Positions 10,801 to 18,920 of a stretch of DNA of 64,000 nucleotides are shown piece after piece. The DNA is from Polyangium fumosum (GTDB lineage: Bacteria; Myxococcota_A; Polyangia; Polyangiales; Polyangiaceae), in assembly GCF_005144585.1 (NCBI RefSeq), contig NZ_SSMQ01000008.1, positions 1-64,000 of the forward strand. Direction: 5' to 3'. Under the pieces are notes generated by a model. That model did not search any database, was not told the origin of the DNA, and saw nothing but the letters and a program-made list of their open reading frames with translations. The number at the start of each line of letters is the position of its first letter. Position 1 is the first letter of the stretch. The position numbers and the translations under genes are program-made.

Positions 10801-11297
10801 ACCATTCCGTGCGGCTTTGGGACGTGCCCCAGGGCGCCCTGCGCCACGTGATCGACGCCGCGGGGACAGGGCTCACGCGGCTCGTGTTTTTCCCGGACGG
10901 CAAACGATTCGCGACGCTCGGCGGCGAGGCCAACGTAAAACTCTGGAGCGCGGTGGATGGCCGGCTGCTCGACGTCTTGCGCGGCTATCGAGGCGTCGTC
11001 GAAGGGCTCGACGTCTCGCCCGAGGGCAGCCGACTCGCGACGGCGGGCGCGGACGGCATCGTGCGGTTATGGGACCTCGAAGCGGGCGAGAGCCGGCTGC
11101 TCGAAGGCCACGAGGGCAACGTCCTCGCCGTCCGGTTCGCCGAAGGAGGCCGCTCCCTCGTGACGGCCGGAAAAGACCGAACCGTGCGGCGCTGGATGGA
11201 CGATCTCCCCATGGAAGCGGCGAGCCTGCGCGCCTTCGTCGAGGCCGCGACGCCGGAGACGGTCACGTCGCTCGGCATTCACTCGGACAAACGCTGA
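7818..11297 (+). CDS. Ser/Thr kinase with C-terminal WD40 repeats
   Basis: Using the GTG at 7818, which overlaps the upstream stop, the protein has 1159 residues. The kinase domain (about residues 72-345) has a Gly-rich loop (AKGGIGR), ATP Lys101 in PVALKELI, HRDLKPQN and GTPAYMPPEQAAG; the DFG motif is written DWG, a tolerated variant. One membrane helix follows (about residues 378-400, LLMAFAALAALAVTGALAV), then a helical linker and roughly 14 WD40 repeats (about 475-1130) with the pattern GHxxxVxxVxFSPDGxxLVSxGxDxTVRLWD. The outer part should be one or two beta-propellers, probably a protein-binding sensor. An upstream ATG at 7749 lies inside the preceding gene in another frame and is rejected. 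Confidence 0.94.
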   Translation: MTAGRTLPSPLEAATLDPAEGRRVRPGTLGETLPTPPMETLIARTGRDEADDEEAPESAAARRMRVVDPETYAVESEVAKGGIGRILRAYDTHLDRPVALKELITRDPQTEERFIREARITARLQHPSIVPLYEAGVWPSGEPFFAMKLVSGRSLDHFIEEASTLDQRLVLLPHVLAVAEAMAYAHNERIIHRDLKPQNILLGPFGETVVIDWGLAKDLDEESPEPSRTSSLPPQRSSSPSSPGSMALTVLGVVMGTPAYMPPEQAAGRSVDERADVYAIGAILYHLLAGKASYEGQYPMEIVRCVLREPPVPIEKLQPGVPRDLVTIVQKAMARAKAERYRTAGELAADLRRFQTGQIVQAHHYSARERLLRFARRHRATLLMAFAALAALAVTGALAVGRVLDARDEARRERDRAAEAERRESERADTLTLVEARAAASRDPLEALAWLKTLSSSFRGHRRKRLVAADAIAKGVPMLLRGHAAGINRASFSPEGRFVASSSDDRTVRLWDLTTTQARVLEGHTDEVWEAAFSPDGAWLASRSKDTTVRLWSVKTSEIKVLAGHAAPLGAIHYFRDGQRMASRGRDGSVCLWDIASGKCKPVWPAGGAERKLAISPDERTLAFVSAGSLVLLDVDAGTERHFEGEAHEPEVLTFSPDGALVATGDQKGIVRLWDIATGVSRRLEGHTGKVRAVVFLPDSSRLVSSGLDRTVRIWDVHTGEARVLRGHEGSVYTVAVSPDGKTLMTGAADQTARVWDVASGMSRTLRGPNDSISDVEFSRDGKRALVASYDNSLRVYSLEALRDRVMAVHERAARVIAISPDGACIASGGADGTVVWTNLADGTPRTLGQHAGDVHDVAFSPDGTAIASAGADGRVRIFSTQGAAISFDAHEGAANRVLFSPDGARVVSAGADGVLRSFPVKGGEGKVLARHSTKATALAFSPDGARIAYSFADGRVVLHEVTTGRETVLAGHHDAVHVLVFSPDGGLLVSGGMDHSVRLWDVPQGALRHVIDAAGTGLTRLVFFPDGKRFATLGGEANVKLWSAVDGRLLDVLRGYRGVVEGLDVSPEGSRLATAGADGIVRLWDLEAGESRLLEGHEGNVLAVRFAEGGRSLVTAGKDRTVRRWMDDLPMEAASLRAFVEAATPETVTSLGIHSDKR

Positions 11298-11301
11298 TTT
11301 C

Positions 11302-12018
11302 TCAGGCGTCGTGTTGCCCGCGCGGGCGCTTTCGGGGCGGGGGCCCGCCGCCGCCGCCGAAGGACGCCTCGGCGCCCGGCTCGGCCGGCGCCTCGTGGCC
11401 CGTACCGTAGGCGCGCAGGAAGGCGTCGAGGTGCTCGTCAGCGAATTTGTCCCAATCGAGCGGGCGCGCCGTCGTCCCGCCGAGCGGGTGTTGATGCAAA
11501 AGGACGAGCAGCGGCGGCGAGACCAGCGCGAGCGCCATGAGCCGCACGTCGCCCGCGCGAAGTTCGCCCCGCGCCACGTGCCGGGCGAGCCGCGCCTCCA
11601 CGGATTCGAGCGTCGGATCGAGCACTTCGCAGAGGTATTTCGGGCCGAGCGTGGGCTCGCGCAGGCCGCAGGCGATGCCGATCGCGTGCACCTCCCCGAC
11701 GCCGGCCCGGAAGCCGAGCTCCAGATAAAACAAAAACCCTCGGAGCGATGCGCGCACGGGCAAGAGCGGGCCCGTCGCGACCTCCAGCATGTACCTCTGG
11801 CCGCGCTCGTGCCAATGCGAGAGCACCGCCGACACCACGCCCTCGCGCGAGCCGAAATAGTGCCGGAGCGTCGCCACGCTCACCCCCGCGGCCGCCGCCA
11901 TTTCGCGGAAGCTCGCCCGCGGGCCGTCGGGCTCCGAGAGCCGCTTCTGCACGGACGCGACGAGCGACGCGCGCGTCGCCTCGAAGTCCGGGTTGCGTGA
12001 TCCTGCGGGCCTGCCCAT
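11302..12018 (-). CDS. TetR-family transcriptional regulator
   Basis: The first 60 residues form a TetR-type helix-turn-helix: SFREMAAAAGVSVATLRHYF is the recognition region. The ligand-binding half (about 75-220) is unlike any group I can name, and the tail is Gly/Pro/Arg-rich. It is divergent from the Rieske-type gene pair with 136 bp between start codons, the usual arrangement for a local repressor that senses a substrate of the neighbouring enzymes. It ends 4 bp from the end of the convergent WD40 kinase gene. The 9-mer CTAGAACAT lies at 12035-12043 in the intergenic space and again at 12818-12826 before the second Rieske gene; it may be part of an operator, though this is weak evidence. 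Confidence 0.88.
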   Translation of the reverse strand: MGRPAGSRNPDFEATRASLVASVQKRLSEPDGPRASFREMAAAAGVSVATLRHYFGSREGVVSAVLSHWHERGQRYMLEVATGPLLPVRASLRGFLFYLELGFRAGVGEVHAIGIACGLREPTLGPKYLCEVLDPTLESVEARLARHVARGELRAGDVRLMALALVSPPLLVLLHQHPLGGTTARPLDWDKFADEHLDAFLRAYGTGHEAPAEPGAEASFGGGGGPPPRKRPRGQHDA

Positions 12019-12100
12019 CTCGTCGTCCGGAACTCTAGAACATCCATCTTGCAGTTCAAGACTCGGGCGCAGCCGCAGGCACGAGCCCGGCCTGGCCGCC

Positions 12101-12128
12101 TTGACGAACGGGGGAATTTTCCTAGACT
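12101..12128 (+). promoter_or_regulatory. Candidate sigma-70 promoter for the Rieske-type genes
   Basis: TTGACG at 12101-12106 and TAGACT at 12123-12128 are separated by 16 bp, 27 bp before the ATG at 12155. The match is good for a high-GC genome, and the position between the divergent regulator and the pair fits. Transcript ends are not visible from sequence. Confidence 0.45.
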
Positions 12129-12154
12129 CACCGTTCTATAAAATGGAGGCTTCC

Positions 12155-12835
12155 ATGTTCGAGGGCTTCGCGAACGTCTGGACGCCGGTCTTGCCTGCGC
12201 TGGATCTGCGGGAGGAAGCCAGACGCGTACGGGTCGCCGGGGAGCCGATCTTGCTCTTCCGCGATGAGCGCGGGGAGCCCGGGGCGTGTGTCGATCACGC
12301 GTCCTCGGCGCTGCCCGAGGTGATCACGCTACAAGCTCGTCTGCCCGCGCGCGAGGCCCTCGGGCTCGTCTGGATCTTCACGGGCCACGAGGCCCCGGCC
12401 GAGGGTCCGGCGTTGCCTTCGCTCGATCCGGTGCGGCCTCTCGTGGTCCACGCCGAGACCTGGTCCGCGCCGTTCACGCGCGTGATCGAGGCCTTGCTCG
12501 ATCCGGCGAACTTGCCCTTCACATGGGCCCTCGGCGACACGCCCGAAGAGCCCGCGCTCGTGTTTCGCGCGCCCGGCTGCGTCGAGTTGTTTCTCCCGCC
12601 GCGCACGCCCGAAAAGCGCACGCTGCTCTACTGTTTCCCCGAGACCGAAGGGACGACGCGTGTCCTTTTCTGCACTACACACGCGCCGGGCGAGGGCGAC
12701 GTTCCCACCTGGATCACCGAGTATCTTGCGGCGACGGATCTCGCCCGCGAGCGTGCCTCCGCGGCCGTGGCCCCCGCGATCTCGCCGAGCGAGGGCTTGA
12801 CAACCGCCTCCTGTTTTCTAGAACATTTGGTGTAA
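12155..12835 (+). CDS. Degenerate Rieske-oxygenase-like protein lacking metal ligands
   Basis: The start MFEGFANVWTPV is chosen because GGAGG lies 5 bp upstream and the next gene begins MFESFANVWTPV. The two proteins align over residues 1-45, then this one has lost about 50 residues that carry the two Rieske [2Fe-2S] motifs (C-x-H and C-x2-H). The mononuclear iron motif of the neighbour, DTPHLPYIH, is here DPANLPFTW, so both histidines are gone. The remaining fold segments (LGLVWIFTGHEAPAEG, helical catalytic-domain core) are kept and the frame is intact over 226 residues. It is therefore probably not an oxygenase; a structural or regulatory partner of the next protein, or an early pseudogene, are the options. 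Confidence 0.8.
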   Translation: MFEGFANVWTPVLPALDLREEARRVRVAGEPILLFRDERGEPGACVDHASSALPEVITLQARLPAREALGLVWIFTGHEAPAEGPALPSLDPVRPLVVHAETWSAPFTRVIEALLDPANLPFTWALGDTPEEPALVFRAPGCVELFLPPRTPEKRTLLYCFPETEGTTRVLFCTTHAPGEGDVPTWITEYLAATDLARERASAAVAPAISPSEGLTTASCFLEHLV

Positions 12836-12847
12836 CAAAACAGGAGG
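12807..12847 (+). promoter_or_regulatory. Inverted repeat masking the ribosome binding site of the Rieske gene
   Basis: CCTCCTGTTTT (12807-12817), in the last codons of the degenerate paralogue, is a perfect 11-bp inverted copy of AAAACAGGAGG (12837-12847), which contains the Shine-Dalgarno GGAGG of the following gene (GTG at 12853). The 19-base loop holds the upstream stop codon (TAA 12833-12835). In RNA this would hide the ribosome binding site until ribosomes translate the end of the first gene, a classical translational-coupling arrangement. The two arms are directly visible; the regulatory role is inferred. Confidence 0.6.
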
Positions 12848-12852
12848 CAAAC

Positions 12853-13902
12853 GTGTTCGAGAGCTTCGCCAACGTGTGGACTCCGGTCATCACGGCCAAA
12901 GAGCTCAGGAAGAAGCCGCTTTCGGTGAAGGTGGCCGGCGAGACGATCGCCCTCTTCCGGGATGGAAAGGGCGGCGTGGGCGCGCTCCTCGATCGATGTC
13001 CGCATCGCGGCGTCGCGCTCTCGCTGGGTCAGGTCGATGCGGACGGCTGTCTCGCATGTCCTTTTCACGGCTGGTCCTTTCAGAAAGACGGCGCCTGCGC
13101 GAAGATCCCCCTGAACACCGTCGCCCCGGAGAAACGCGCGCGTTATGGCGCGACGGCCGTCCCCGTGCGGGAAATCGGCGGGCTCGTCTGGATCTTCACG
13201 GGCCCGGATCCCGCCGGCACGGAGCCCGAGCCGCCGCCCGCGCTGGTCGAGCCGGGGTGGCACGTCGGGTACACCCAGGAGATCTGGAAGACGCACTGGA
13301 CGCGGGCCATGGAGAACATGCTCGACACGCCGCATTTGCCTTACATCCACGGCAAGAGCATCGGCAAGGACGTCAGGAAAAAGCTCCGACCGGACACGAC
13401 CCTCGAGATGCGCATCGAGCCTGCTCCCTTCGGCGGCCTCGTTTACGCAAAATGGGATTACGAGGCGGAGGAGAAGCAGATTTTGAAGTGGCGCAAGCCG
13501 AACGCGATGGAGCTCCAGATCATGAACGAGCCCAAGCGCCGGATGTGCATCCAGGTGTATTGCATTCCGGTCGACGAGGCGCACACGAAGATGATGCTCA
13601 TCTCGGCGCGGACGTTCTTCGGCGCGGAGTTCATCACGTGGTTCGCCACGAAGTTCAACAACATCCTCGGTGAGGATCGCGAAGTGCTGGAGACCTCGAA
13701 CCCGCCCGAGGTGCCGCCGCCGGGCGAGGAGCCGTCCGTCGCGACCGACGCGCCGACGCTGTTTTTCCGAAAGTATTACTTCCGCGAGCTGCGCAGCTCC
13801 ACGTCGACGCTCGTGCCCACGGGCCGACTCGTCCGCAGGCCCGATGCTCAGCCCGAAGCCGAGGAAGCGGGCATGCCCGACGGCGCCGCCGTCGTCCACT
13901 GA
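12853..13902 (+). CDS. Rieske [2Fe-2S] non-heme iron oxygenase
   Basis: This 349-residue protein has an N-terminal Rieske domain with Cys49-Pro-His51 and Cys69-Pro-Phe-His72 (CPHRG and CPFHGW), and a C-terminal catalytic domain with Asp158, His161 and His166 in MLDTPHLPYIHG. This is the alpha subunit type seen in aromatic ring or Pao/VanA-like monooxygenases; the substrate is not predictable. The GTG start has GGAGG 5 bp upstream, and the start matches the paralogue in front. Electron transfer partners (ferredoxin reductase) are not encoded nearby. The C-terminal 25 residues are Pro/Glu/Ala-rich and unlike the family. Expression is probably under the divergent TetR protein and coupled to the upstream gene. 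Confidence 0.92.
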   Translation: MFESFANVWTPVITAKELRKKPLSVKVAGETIALFRDGKGGVGALLDRCPHRGVALSLGQVDADGCLACPFHGWSFQKDGACAKIPLNTVAPEKRARYGATAVPVREIGGLVWIFTGPDPAGTEPEPPPALVEPGWHVGYTQEIWKTHWTRAMENMLDTPHLPYIHGKSIGKDVRKKLRPDTTLEMRIEPAPFGGLVYAKWDYEAEEKQILKWRKPNAMELQIMNEPKRRMCIQVYCIPVDEAHTKMMLISARTFFGAEFITWFATKFNNILGEDREVLETSNPPEVPPPGEEPSVATDAPTLFFRKYYFRELRSSTSTLVPTGRLVRRPDAQPEAEEAGMPDGAAVVH

Positions 13903-13962
13903 CCTCACCCGCACATTCTTCATGTCCGGGGCGCCCGGAATGCGCTATCTCCCGGGCTGCCC

Positions 13963-15846
13963 GTGAGCCCGCCTGCCCTCGAACAAACCTCGAATCCGCT
14001 CCGCCGCGCCACCATCCCGCATTTGCCCGCGCTCGACGGCCTGCGAGGCCTCGCCGTGCTCGGCGTGCTCCTGTTCCACGATGGCAGGCTCGACGGCGGG
14101 TATCTCGGCGTCGACCTGTTCTTCGTCCTGTCCGGATACCTCATCCACTCGCTGCTGCTCGCAGAGTGGGCCAAGGCCGGGACGATCGATCTCAAGGCTT
14201 TCTGGGTTCGCCGCGCGCGCCGCCTCTTCCCGGCGCTCCTCGCGCTCCTGCCCGTGGTCGCGGCGTACGCGCAAAAGCTCGCGAAGCCCGAAGAGCTCGA
14301 TCGGATCCGCAAGGACGGGCTCGCCACGCTGGCCTACGTGGCGAACTGGCGCGCGATTTTCTCGGGGCGGAGCTACTGGGACATGTTCCAGGTGCCCTCG
14401 CCGCTCGAACACACCTGGAGCCTCGCGATCGAGGAACAGTTTTACGTCGTCTGGCCGCTGCTCGCGTTCGGCGTGCTCTACCTGTCGCGGGGCTCGCGGC
14501 GCGTGATGCTCGCCGTGTCGCTCGGGCTCGCGGTGGTCTCGGGCGCGGCGATGGTTTGGCTGGGCAACCGGACGGACACGTCACGGGCCTACATGGGCAC
14601 GGATACACGCGGCGTGGCCATCCTGCTCGGCGCCTCGCTCGCGTGCCTGATGGCCGAGCGCGGGACGTCGAAGGACAAGCAGGTGGTGCGGGCGCTCGAT
14701 GGGCTCGGCGTGCTCGCGGCGATCGGGCTCGCGCTCGCCTGGGTGAAGCTCGACGGGCAGAATCCGCTGCTCTACCGCGGAGGATTTTTCGGGACGGAGC
14801 TTTGCGTGCTCGTGCTCATCGCCTGCGCGGCGCACGGCGAGCAGAGCCTCGTGGCGCGGGCGCTCGCGTTCCGCCCGTTCGCGTGGGTGGGGCTCGTGAG
14901 CTACGGGCTCTACCTCTGGCACTGGCCGATCTACGTGGTGCTGCGGCCGGAGCGGATTGGTTTGTCCGGGATCGGGCTCTCGGCGCTGCGGTATACGGCG
15001 ACGTTCGCGGTGGCGTTGATCTCCTACCATTTCCTGGAGCAGCCGATCCGCAAGCGCGGCGCGCCATTCAGGCGACCGGCGGTGATGCTCTCGTCGTCGG
15101 TGGCGCTCTGCATCGGCGCTCTGCTCGTCGGCACGCAGAGCCGGAGGGTGATGCAGATCGGGCTGCAGCTCTTGCCGTGGCCGGAGACCGTGCCGCCGGG
15201 CACGGTGAAGATCCTGATCGTGGGCGACTCCGTGGCGCAGGCGCTCGGCGAGCGAATGAAAGCGGTGCAGAGCGGCACGGGGGCTTTCGTGATCGAGCGG
15301 GGGACGCCCGATTGCAGCATCATGGAGGGGACGCTGCCGACGCGCTCGTTGACGAACGTGCCACACGACGGCGGCGATTGCGACGCGCGCTGGGGGAGCG
15401 ACGTGGACGAGATGCACCCGGACGTGACGCTGGTCGTGCTCGGCGGCGGGTATTTCGCGCGGGTGGAGGTCGAGGGGCGCTGGCAGCACATCTGCGAGCC
15501 GGGCTGGGACGCGGCGTATGCGAAGGAGCTCGGGGGCAAGCTCGCGATGCTCGCGGACAAGGGCGGCCGGGTCTACGTGGCGCGCGTGCCTTATCCGGTG
15601 GGCGGATGGCAAAAGCCGACGCTGAACGCGCAGGTCGATTGCTACAACACGCTGATCGAAAAGGCAGTGCAAGGGGAGCCGCGGATCCACCTGCTGGACC
15701 TCGCGGCGCACCTCTGCCCCGGCGGGCAATGCACGCTCATGAGTGAAGGCGAGCCGATCCGGCCGGATGGAATGCATTTCGGGGGCCCAGGGGCGAAGGA
15801 GATCGCGCGATGGGTAATCGAGCAGGTCAAAGAACCGCGGCGGTAG
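13963..15846 (+). CDS. Acyltransferase 3 family membrane protein with SGNH domain (OafA/YrhL-like)
   Basis: The first 380 residues are an acyltransferase-3 membrane domain of about 10-11 helices, with the signature LDGLRGLAVLGVLLFH, the R/K-rich loop FWVRRARRLFPALL and EHTWSLAIEEQFYVVWP. The last 220 residues form a periplasmic SGNH-type domain with ILIVGDSVAQAL (block I, catalytic Ser in GDS) and DGMHFGG (Asp-x-x-His). Such two-part proteins O-acetylate envelope polysaccharides, LPS or secondary metabolites. It starts with GTG at 13963, 60 bp after the Rieske gene. Its end overlaps the next gene by 37 bp, implying coexpression. Confidence 0.93.
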   Translation: MSPPALEQTSNPLRRATIPHLPALDGLRGLAVLGVLLFHDGRLDGGYLGVDLFFVLSGYLIHSLLLAEWAKAGTIDLKAFWVRRARRLFPALLALLPVVAAYAQKLAKPEELDRIRKDGLATLAYVANWRAIFSGRSYWDMFQVPSPLEHTWSLAIEEQFYVVWPLLAFGVLYLSRGSRRVMLAVSLGLAVVSGAAMVWLGNRTDTSRAYMGTDTRGVAILLGASLACLMAERGTSKDKQVVRALDGLGVLAAIGLALAWVKLDGQNPLLYRGGFFGTELCVLVLIACAAHGEQSLVARALAFRPFAWVGLVSYGLYLWHWPIYVVLRPERIGLSGIGLSALRYTATFAVALISYHFLEQPIRKRGAPFRRPAVMLSSSVALCIGALLVGTQSRRVMQIGLQLLPWPETVPPGTVKILIVGDSVAQALGERMKAVQSGTGAFVIERGTPDCSIMEGTLPTRSLTNVPHDGGDCDARWGSDVDEMHPDVTLVVLGGGYFARVEVEGRWQHICEPGWDAAYAKELGGKLAMLADKGGRVYVARVPYPVGGWQKPTLNAQVDCYNTLIEKAVQGEPRIHLLDLAAHLCPGGQCTLMSEGEPIRPDGMHFGGPGAKEIARWVIEQVKEPRR

Positions 15847-17669
15847 GCCTTCTCCTCGCCCTCGCCGGGTGCGCAGGGTCGCCGCCGCCTGCGCCGGCAA
15901 ACCCCGCTGCGCCCACTCCTCCGGCGCCGCTCACACAGGAGCGTATCCAGGCGCTCGTCGCCGAGGTCGCGCATCTGCGTGGATTGCCCCAGCGCGCGCC
16001 CGTGCCGGTGTATTTGCTCGACGAGCCGGCGTTCCTCGCGGCGCTGCGCGCGCGGGCCGAGCGGAAGGCGGCGGCGGCCGAGAACGAGGCGCGCACGGCA
16101 TTTCACCTTGCATTTGATCTCCTGCCCAACGGAAAGCCGGGCGACGCGCCGCCGAGCAGCACGCGCGAGGTGCTCGAAGAGCAGGTGCGCGGGTTTTACG
16201 ATCACGAACAGCGGATCATCGTGGTGCGCGCGTCGCGGCCGCGCACCGAGGCCGAGGCCGAAAAGGAGCGGGCGATCCTCGCGCACGAGATCGAGCACGC
16301 CTTGCAGGACCAGAGTTTCGGTCGGCCGGATGTGCAAAAGCAGGCGACGATGGGCGCGGACGAGGTCCTCGCGTACGGGTCGTTGCTCGAAGGCGACGCG
16401 ATGCTCACGATGTTCGCGTATCTCGCGTCGGAGCGTGGCGTGCCGTTCCAGCGCATGGTGCGGAGGGCCGCCGACGTGATGCACGACGTGCCGGCCGAGC
16501 GGTTTGTCGCGGGCGACGGGGACGCGGCGCTGTTTCGCGCGTTGCCCATCGTGCGCGAGCGCCTCTTGTTCCGGTATCACGCCGGCACGGCCATGGTCGC
16601 GGAGCTTTATCGCGCAGGTGGGCTCGATCTCGTCAATCGCATGTTCGTGTCGCCGCCCGTTTCGACCGAGCAGGTGATCCATCCCGAAAAATACCTCGCC
16701 GGGGAGCGGCCGGTCGTGCTGGCCGCGCCGCGGGCGCCCGAGGGATACCGGACGCTCGATGAAGGGACGCTCGGCGAGCTGAAGACGCGGGTCGTGCTCG
16801 ATCGATGTTCGCCCTTGTCCGCGGCGGCGGCCGCGGGCTGGGGCGGCGATCGATACACGCTGGTCGCGGCGCCGAACGGCGGCGTGGGGCTGCTCTGGAG
16901 CACGGCGTGGGATTCGGAGAGCGACGCGGCGGAGTTCGTCGCGGCCATGGAATCGCAGCCCGGCTGCCTGCGCGCGCTGTCGCTCGGGGCCACGTCGATC
17001 GAGGGCGGGATCGTGGTGCGCGCCGAGAAAACCCGCGTGGCCGTGGTCCGTGGGTTGTCAGGGACGCTCGCCGAGGCGGCCGCGAAGCAGATCCTCGATG
17101 CGCCGGTCGCTGCGCCCGCGGGCCCGCCGGTGGTGCACCCCTACCAGCTCTCGCCGCGCGCGCCCTTGCCGCAGCGCGAGCGCGGGTGGCTCGTCGGGCA
17201 CGATTATTTCAGCCGGTGGCTCGGCGTCGCGGGGCGTATCCCGTTCGGGGTGAATGCCGTCCTCGGATACGAGGGGATCGAGCTCCGGATCAGCCGCCCC
17301 GACGTGCTCGTCAGCGGGGCCCTGTTCGTCTCGGACCTCGTGACGACGCCGCGATTCCAGGAAAAACTCTTCGCCGACGTCGCGGGCGGGCTCGCCAAAG
17401 GCGCGGAGGGAAAACCCGTGGTGCCCGCGAGGACCGGGCCCGTGGCGACGCCGCTCGGGGCCGGCCTGGAGCGATGGTGGACGATCGGCGATACGTCGGT
17501 CTCCGTGCGCGCCGTGATGGTCCCGATCTGCGGCGGGACGGGGTCGCTCGTGTTCTTGCAATCGTTCAAGGAGCCGATGGCGCAGCGGACGCTCGACGAG
17601 TGGCTTCAATCGTTCCGCTGGAACACGGACGTGAAGCCCCCCGTCTGCGAGGCGCTCGATCCGCGCTGA
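15810..17669 (+). CDS. Lipoprotein with HExxH metallopeptidase-like motif
   Basis: The 619-residue product has a lipoprotein signal (GLLLALAGC, Cys21). Around residue 158 AILAHEIEHALQDQSFG contains HExxH in the style of zinc metallopeptidases, with E-A-L-Q-D after it; Glu residues at about 190-195 (LLEGDAM) may be the third ligand. The rest (about 330-600) is Ala/Gly-rich beta structure that I cannot assign. The ATG at 15810 has GAAGGAGA upstream and lies within the acyltransferase gene, overlapping it by 37 bp in another frame. It ends 6 bp from a convergent gene. Function as a protease is plausible but unproven. Confidence 0.82.
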   Translation: MGNRAGQRTAAVGLLLALAGCAGSPPPAPANPAAPTPPAPLTQERIQALVAEVAHLRGLPQRAPVPVYLLDEPAFLAALRARAERKAAAAENEARTAFHLAFDLLPNGKPGDAPPSSTREVLEEQVRGFYDHEQRIIVVRASRPRTEAEAEKERAILAHEIEHALQDQSFGRPDVQKQATMGADEVLAYGSLLEGDAMLTMFAYLASERGVPFQRMVRRAADVMHDVPAERFVAGDGDAALFRALPIVRERLLFRYHAGTAMVAELYRAGGLDLVNRMFVSPPVSTEQVIHPEKYLAGERPVVLAAPRAPEGYRTLDEGTLGELKTRVVLDRCSPLSAAAAAGWGGDRYTLVAAPNGGVGLLWSTAWDSESDAAEFVAAMESQPGCLRALSLGATSIEGGIVVRAEKTRVAVVRGLSGTLAEAAAKQILDAPVAAPAGPPVVHPYQLSPRAPLPQRERGWLVGHDYFSRWLGVAGRIPFGVNAVLGYEGIELRISRPDVLVSGALFVSDLVTTPRFQEKLFADVAGGLAKGAEGKPVVPARTGPVATPLGAGLERWWTIGDTSVSVRAVMVPICGGTGSLVFLQSFKEPMAQRTLDEWLQSFRWNTDVKPPVCEALDPR

Positions 17670-17675
17670 GGCGGC

Positions 17676-18863
17676 CTATTTCTTCTTCGATTCTTCGTGG
17701 AATGCGCGGAGCAGCTCGGCCTCGCGCTCGGGCGAGAGGCCCGCGCGGCGTTTGGCCTGGCGCTCCGCGGGCAAGGCATTGAACCAGGCGAGGAGGTCCG
17801 TCAGGGTCGTGTCGAGCGGGCGGAACGTGAGGCCTGCTTTCTGCGCACGAGCGACGCTCACGCGGTGGAAGCCCGCCGTTTCGCCCTCGGCCGGCGCCCA
17901 GATCGGCAGATCGATCGGCTCGCCGCCGCCCGATTCTTTCGTCTTCAGCCACGAGGCCGGGACCCAGGTGAGCTTGACGTCGCTCTTCGGCGAGGCCGTT
18001 TTGCTCGCCTCGATCACGCTCCCCATCGTGTGGGGCGTGCCGGGGCCCGTGGCATTGAAGACGCCGTTCGTGCCGTCCGCGACGAGCTTCACGAGCCACT
18101 CGGCGAGGTCGCGGACGTCGATCACCTGAATGGGATCGTTCGCCGAGCCGGGGACGAGCATTTCGCCGCCCTTCGCGACGCGGAGCGGCCAGTACGTGAA
18201 TCGATCCGTTCCGTCGCCCGGCCCGACGATGTACCCGGGCCGCACATTGGCGACGCGACCCGGCATGGCCTTTTCGGCGGCCTGCTCGCAGAGGGCCTTC
18301 AAGGGGCCGTAATTCTCGAACTCCTTGCCCATGGTCTCGACGGTGGGATCGGCCATGGTCCCGACCGCCGCGGTCTCGTCCATGTTCGGCGTCGAGGTGT
18401 CCTTGTAGACCGAGATGCTGGAGATGAAGATGTATTGCTTGACGTTCTTGGAGAGCAGCTCGGCCGAGGCGCGGACGATACGCGGGACGTAGCCCGAGGT
18501 GTCGATGACCGCGTCGAAGCTCCGGCCTTCGAGGGCCTTGAGGCCCTCGTCCTTGTTCGGGTCGCGGTTGCCGCGGAGCTTTTCGATGTCGGGGAAAAGC
18601 TCGGGGCGGGTCTTGCCGCGATTGAAGAGGGTGATCGAAAACCCGCGCGCCCGCGCCGCATCGACGACGGCGGGACCGACGAACCCCGTGCCGCCGAGGA
18701 TCAGCAGGCTCTTTTTCTGGTTCGTCGGGGGCGGAGGCGCCGCGCCCGCGCCCGCAGCCCCCGCGGGATCGGCGGGAGGCGGGGGCGGCTGGGACGCGCA
18801 GCCGAAGGTCGTGGACGCGGCCGCGGCGAGCGACCCGACGAGGAATGAGCGACGTTTGATCAT
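17676..18863 (-). CDS. NAD-dependent epimerase/dehydratase-like lipoprotein with Tat signal
   Basis: The N-terminus MIKRRSFLVGSLAAAASTTF ends at Cys22 and has the twin-arginine pair with a lipobox-like FGC, followed by a Pro/Ala/Gly linker. Residues about 50-390 are an extended short-chain dehydrogenase: Rossmann motif LILGGTGFVGP, ISSISVYKD, and a Y-x3-K pair in NYGPLKALCEQ. This group is related to the isoflavone reductase/CSP41-type SDRs. Export by Tat fits a protein that folds with NAD(P) before transport, which is unusual for an SDR because nucleotide cofactors are scarce outside. Substrate unknown. It ends 6 bp from the convergent lipoprotein gene. Confidence 0.87.
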   Translation of the reverse strand: MIKRRSFLVGSLAAAASTTFGCASQPPPPPADPAGAAGAGAAPPPPTNQKKSLLILGGTGFVGPAVVDAARARGFSITLFNRGKTRPELFPDIEKLRGNRDPNKDEGLKALEGRSFDAVIDTSGYVPRIVRASAELLSKNVKQYIFISSISVYKDTSTPNMDETAAVGTMADPTVETMGKEFENYGPLKALCEQAAEKAMPGRVANVRPGYIVGPGDGTDRFTYWPLRVAKGGEMLVPGSANDPIQVIDVRDLAEWLVKLVADGTNGVFNATGPGTPHTMGSVIEASKTASPKSDVKLTWVPASWLKTKESGGGEPIDLPIWAPAEGETAGFHRVSVARAQKAGLTFRPLDTTLTDLLAWFNALPAERQAKRRAGLSPEREAELLRAFHEESKKK

Positions 18864-18920
18864 AGCGAGGGATGGACGACGGCGCCGGAGGGTTGTGAAC
18901 GACGATCACCCGCGGGGCGA

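Noticed and set aside
13925-13939. Terminator between the Rieske and acyltransferase genes (TCCGGG/CCCGGA)
   Set aside because: Only six base pairs with a three-base loop and no T-run; chance occurrence is likely at this GC content.
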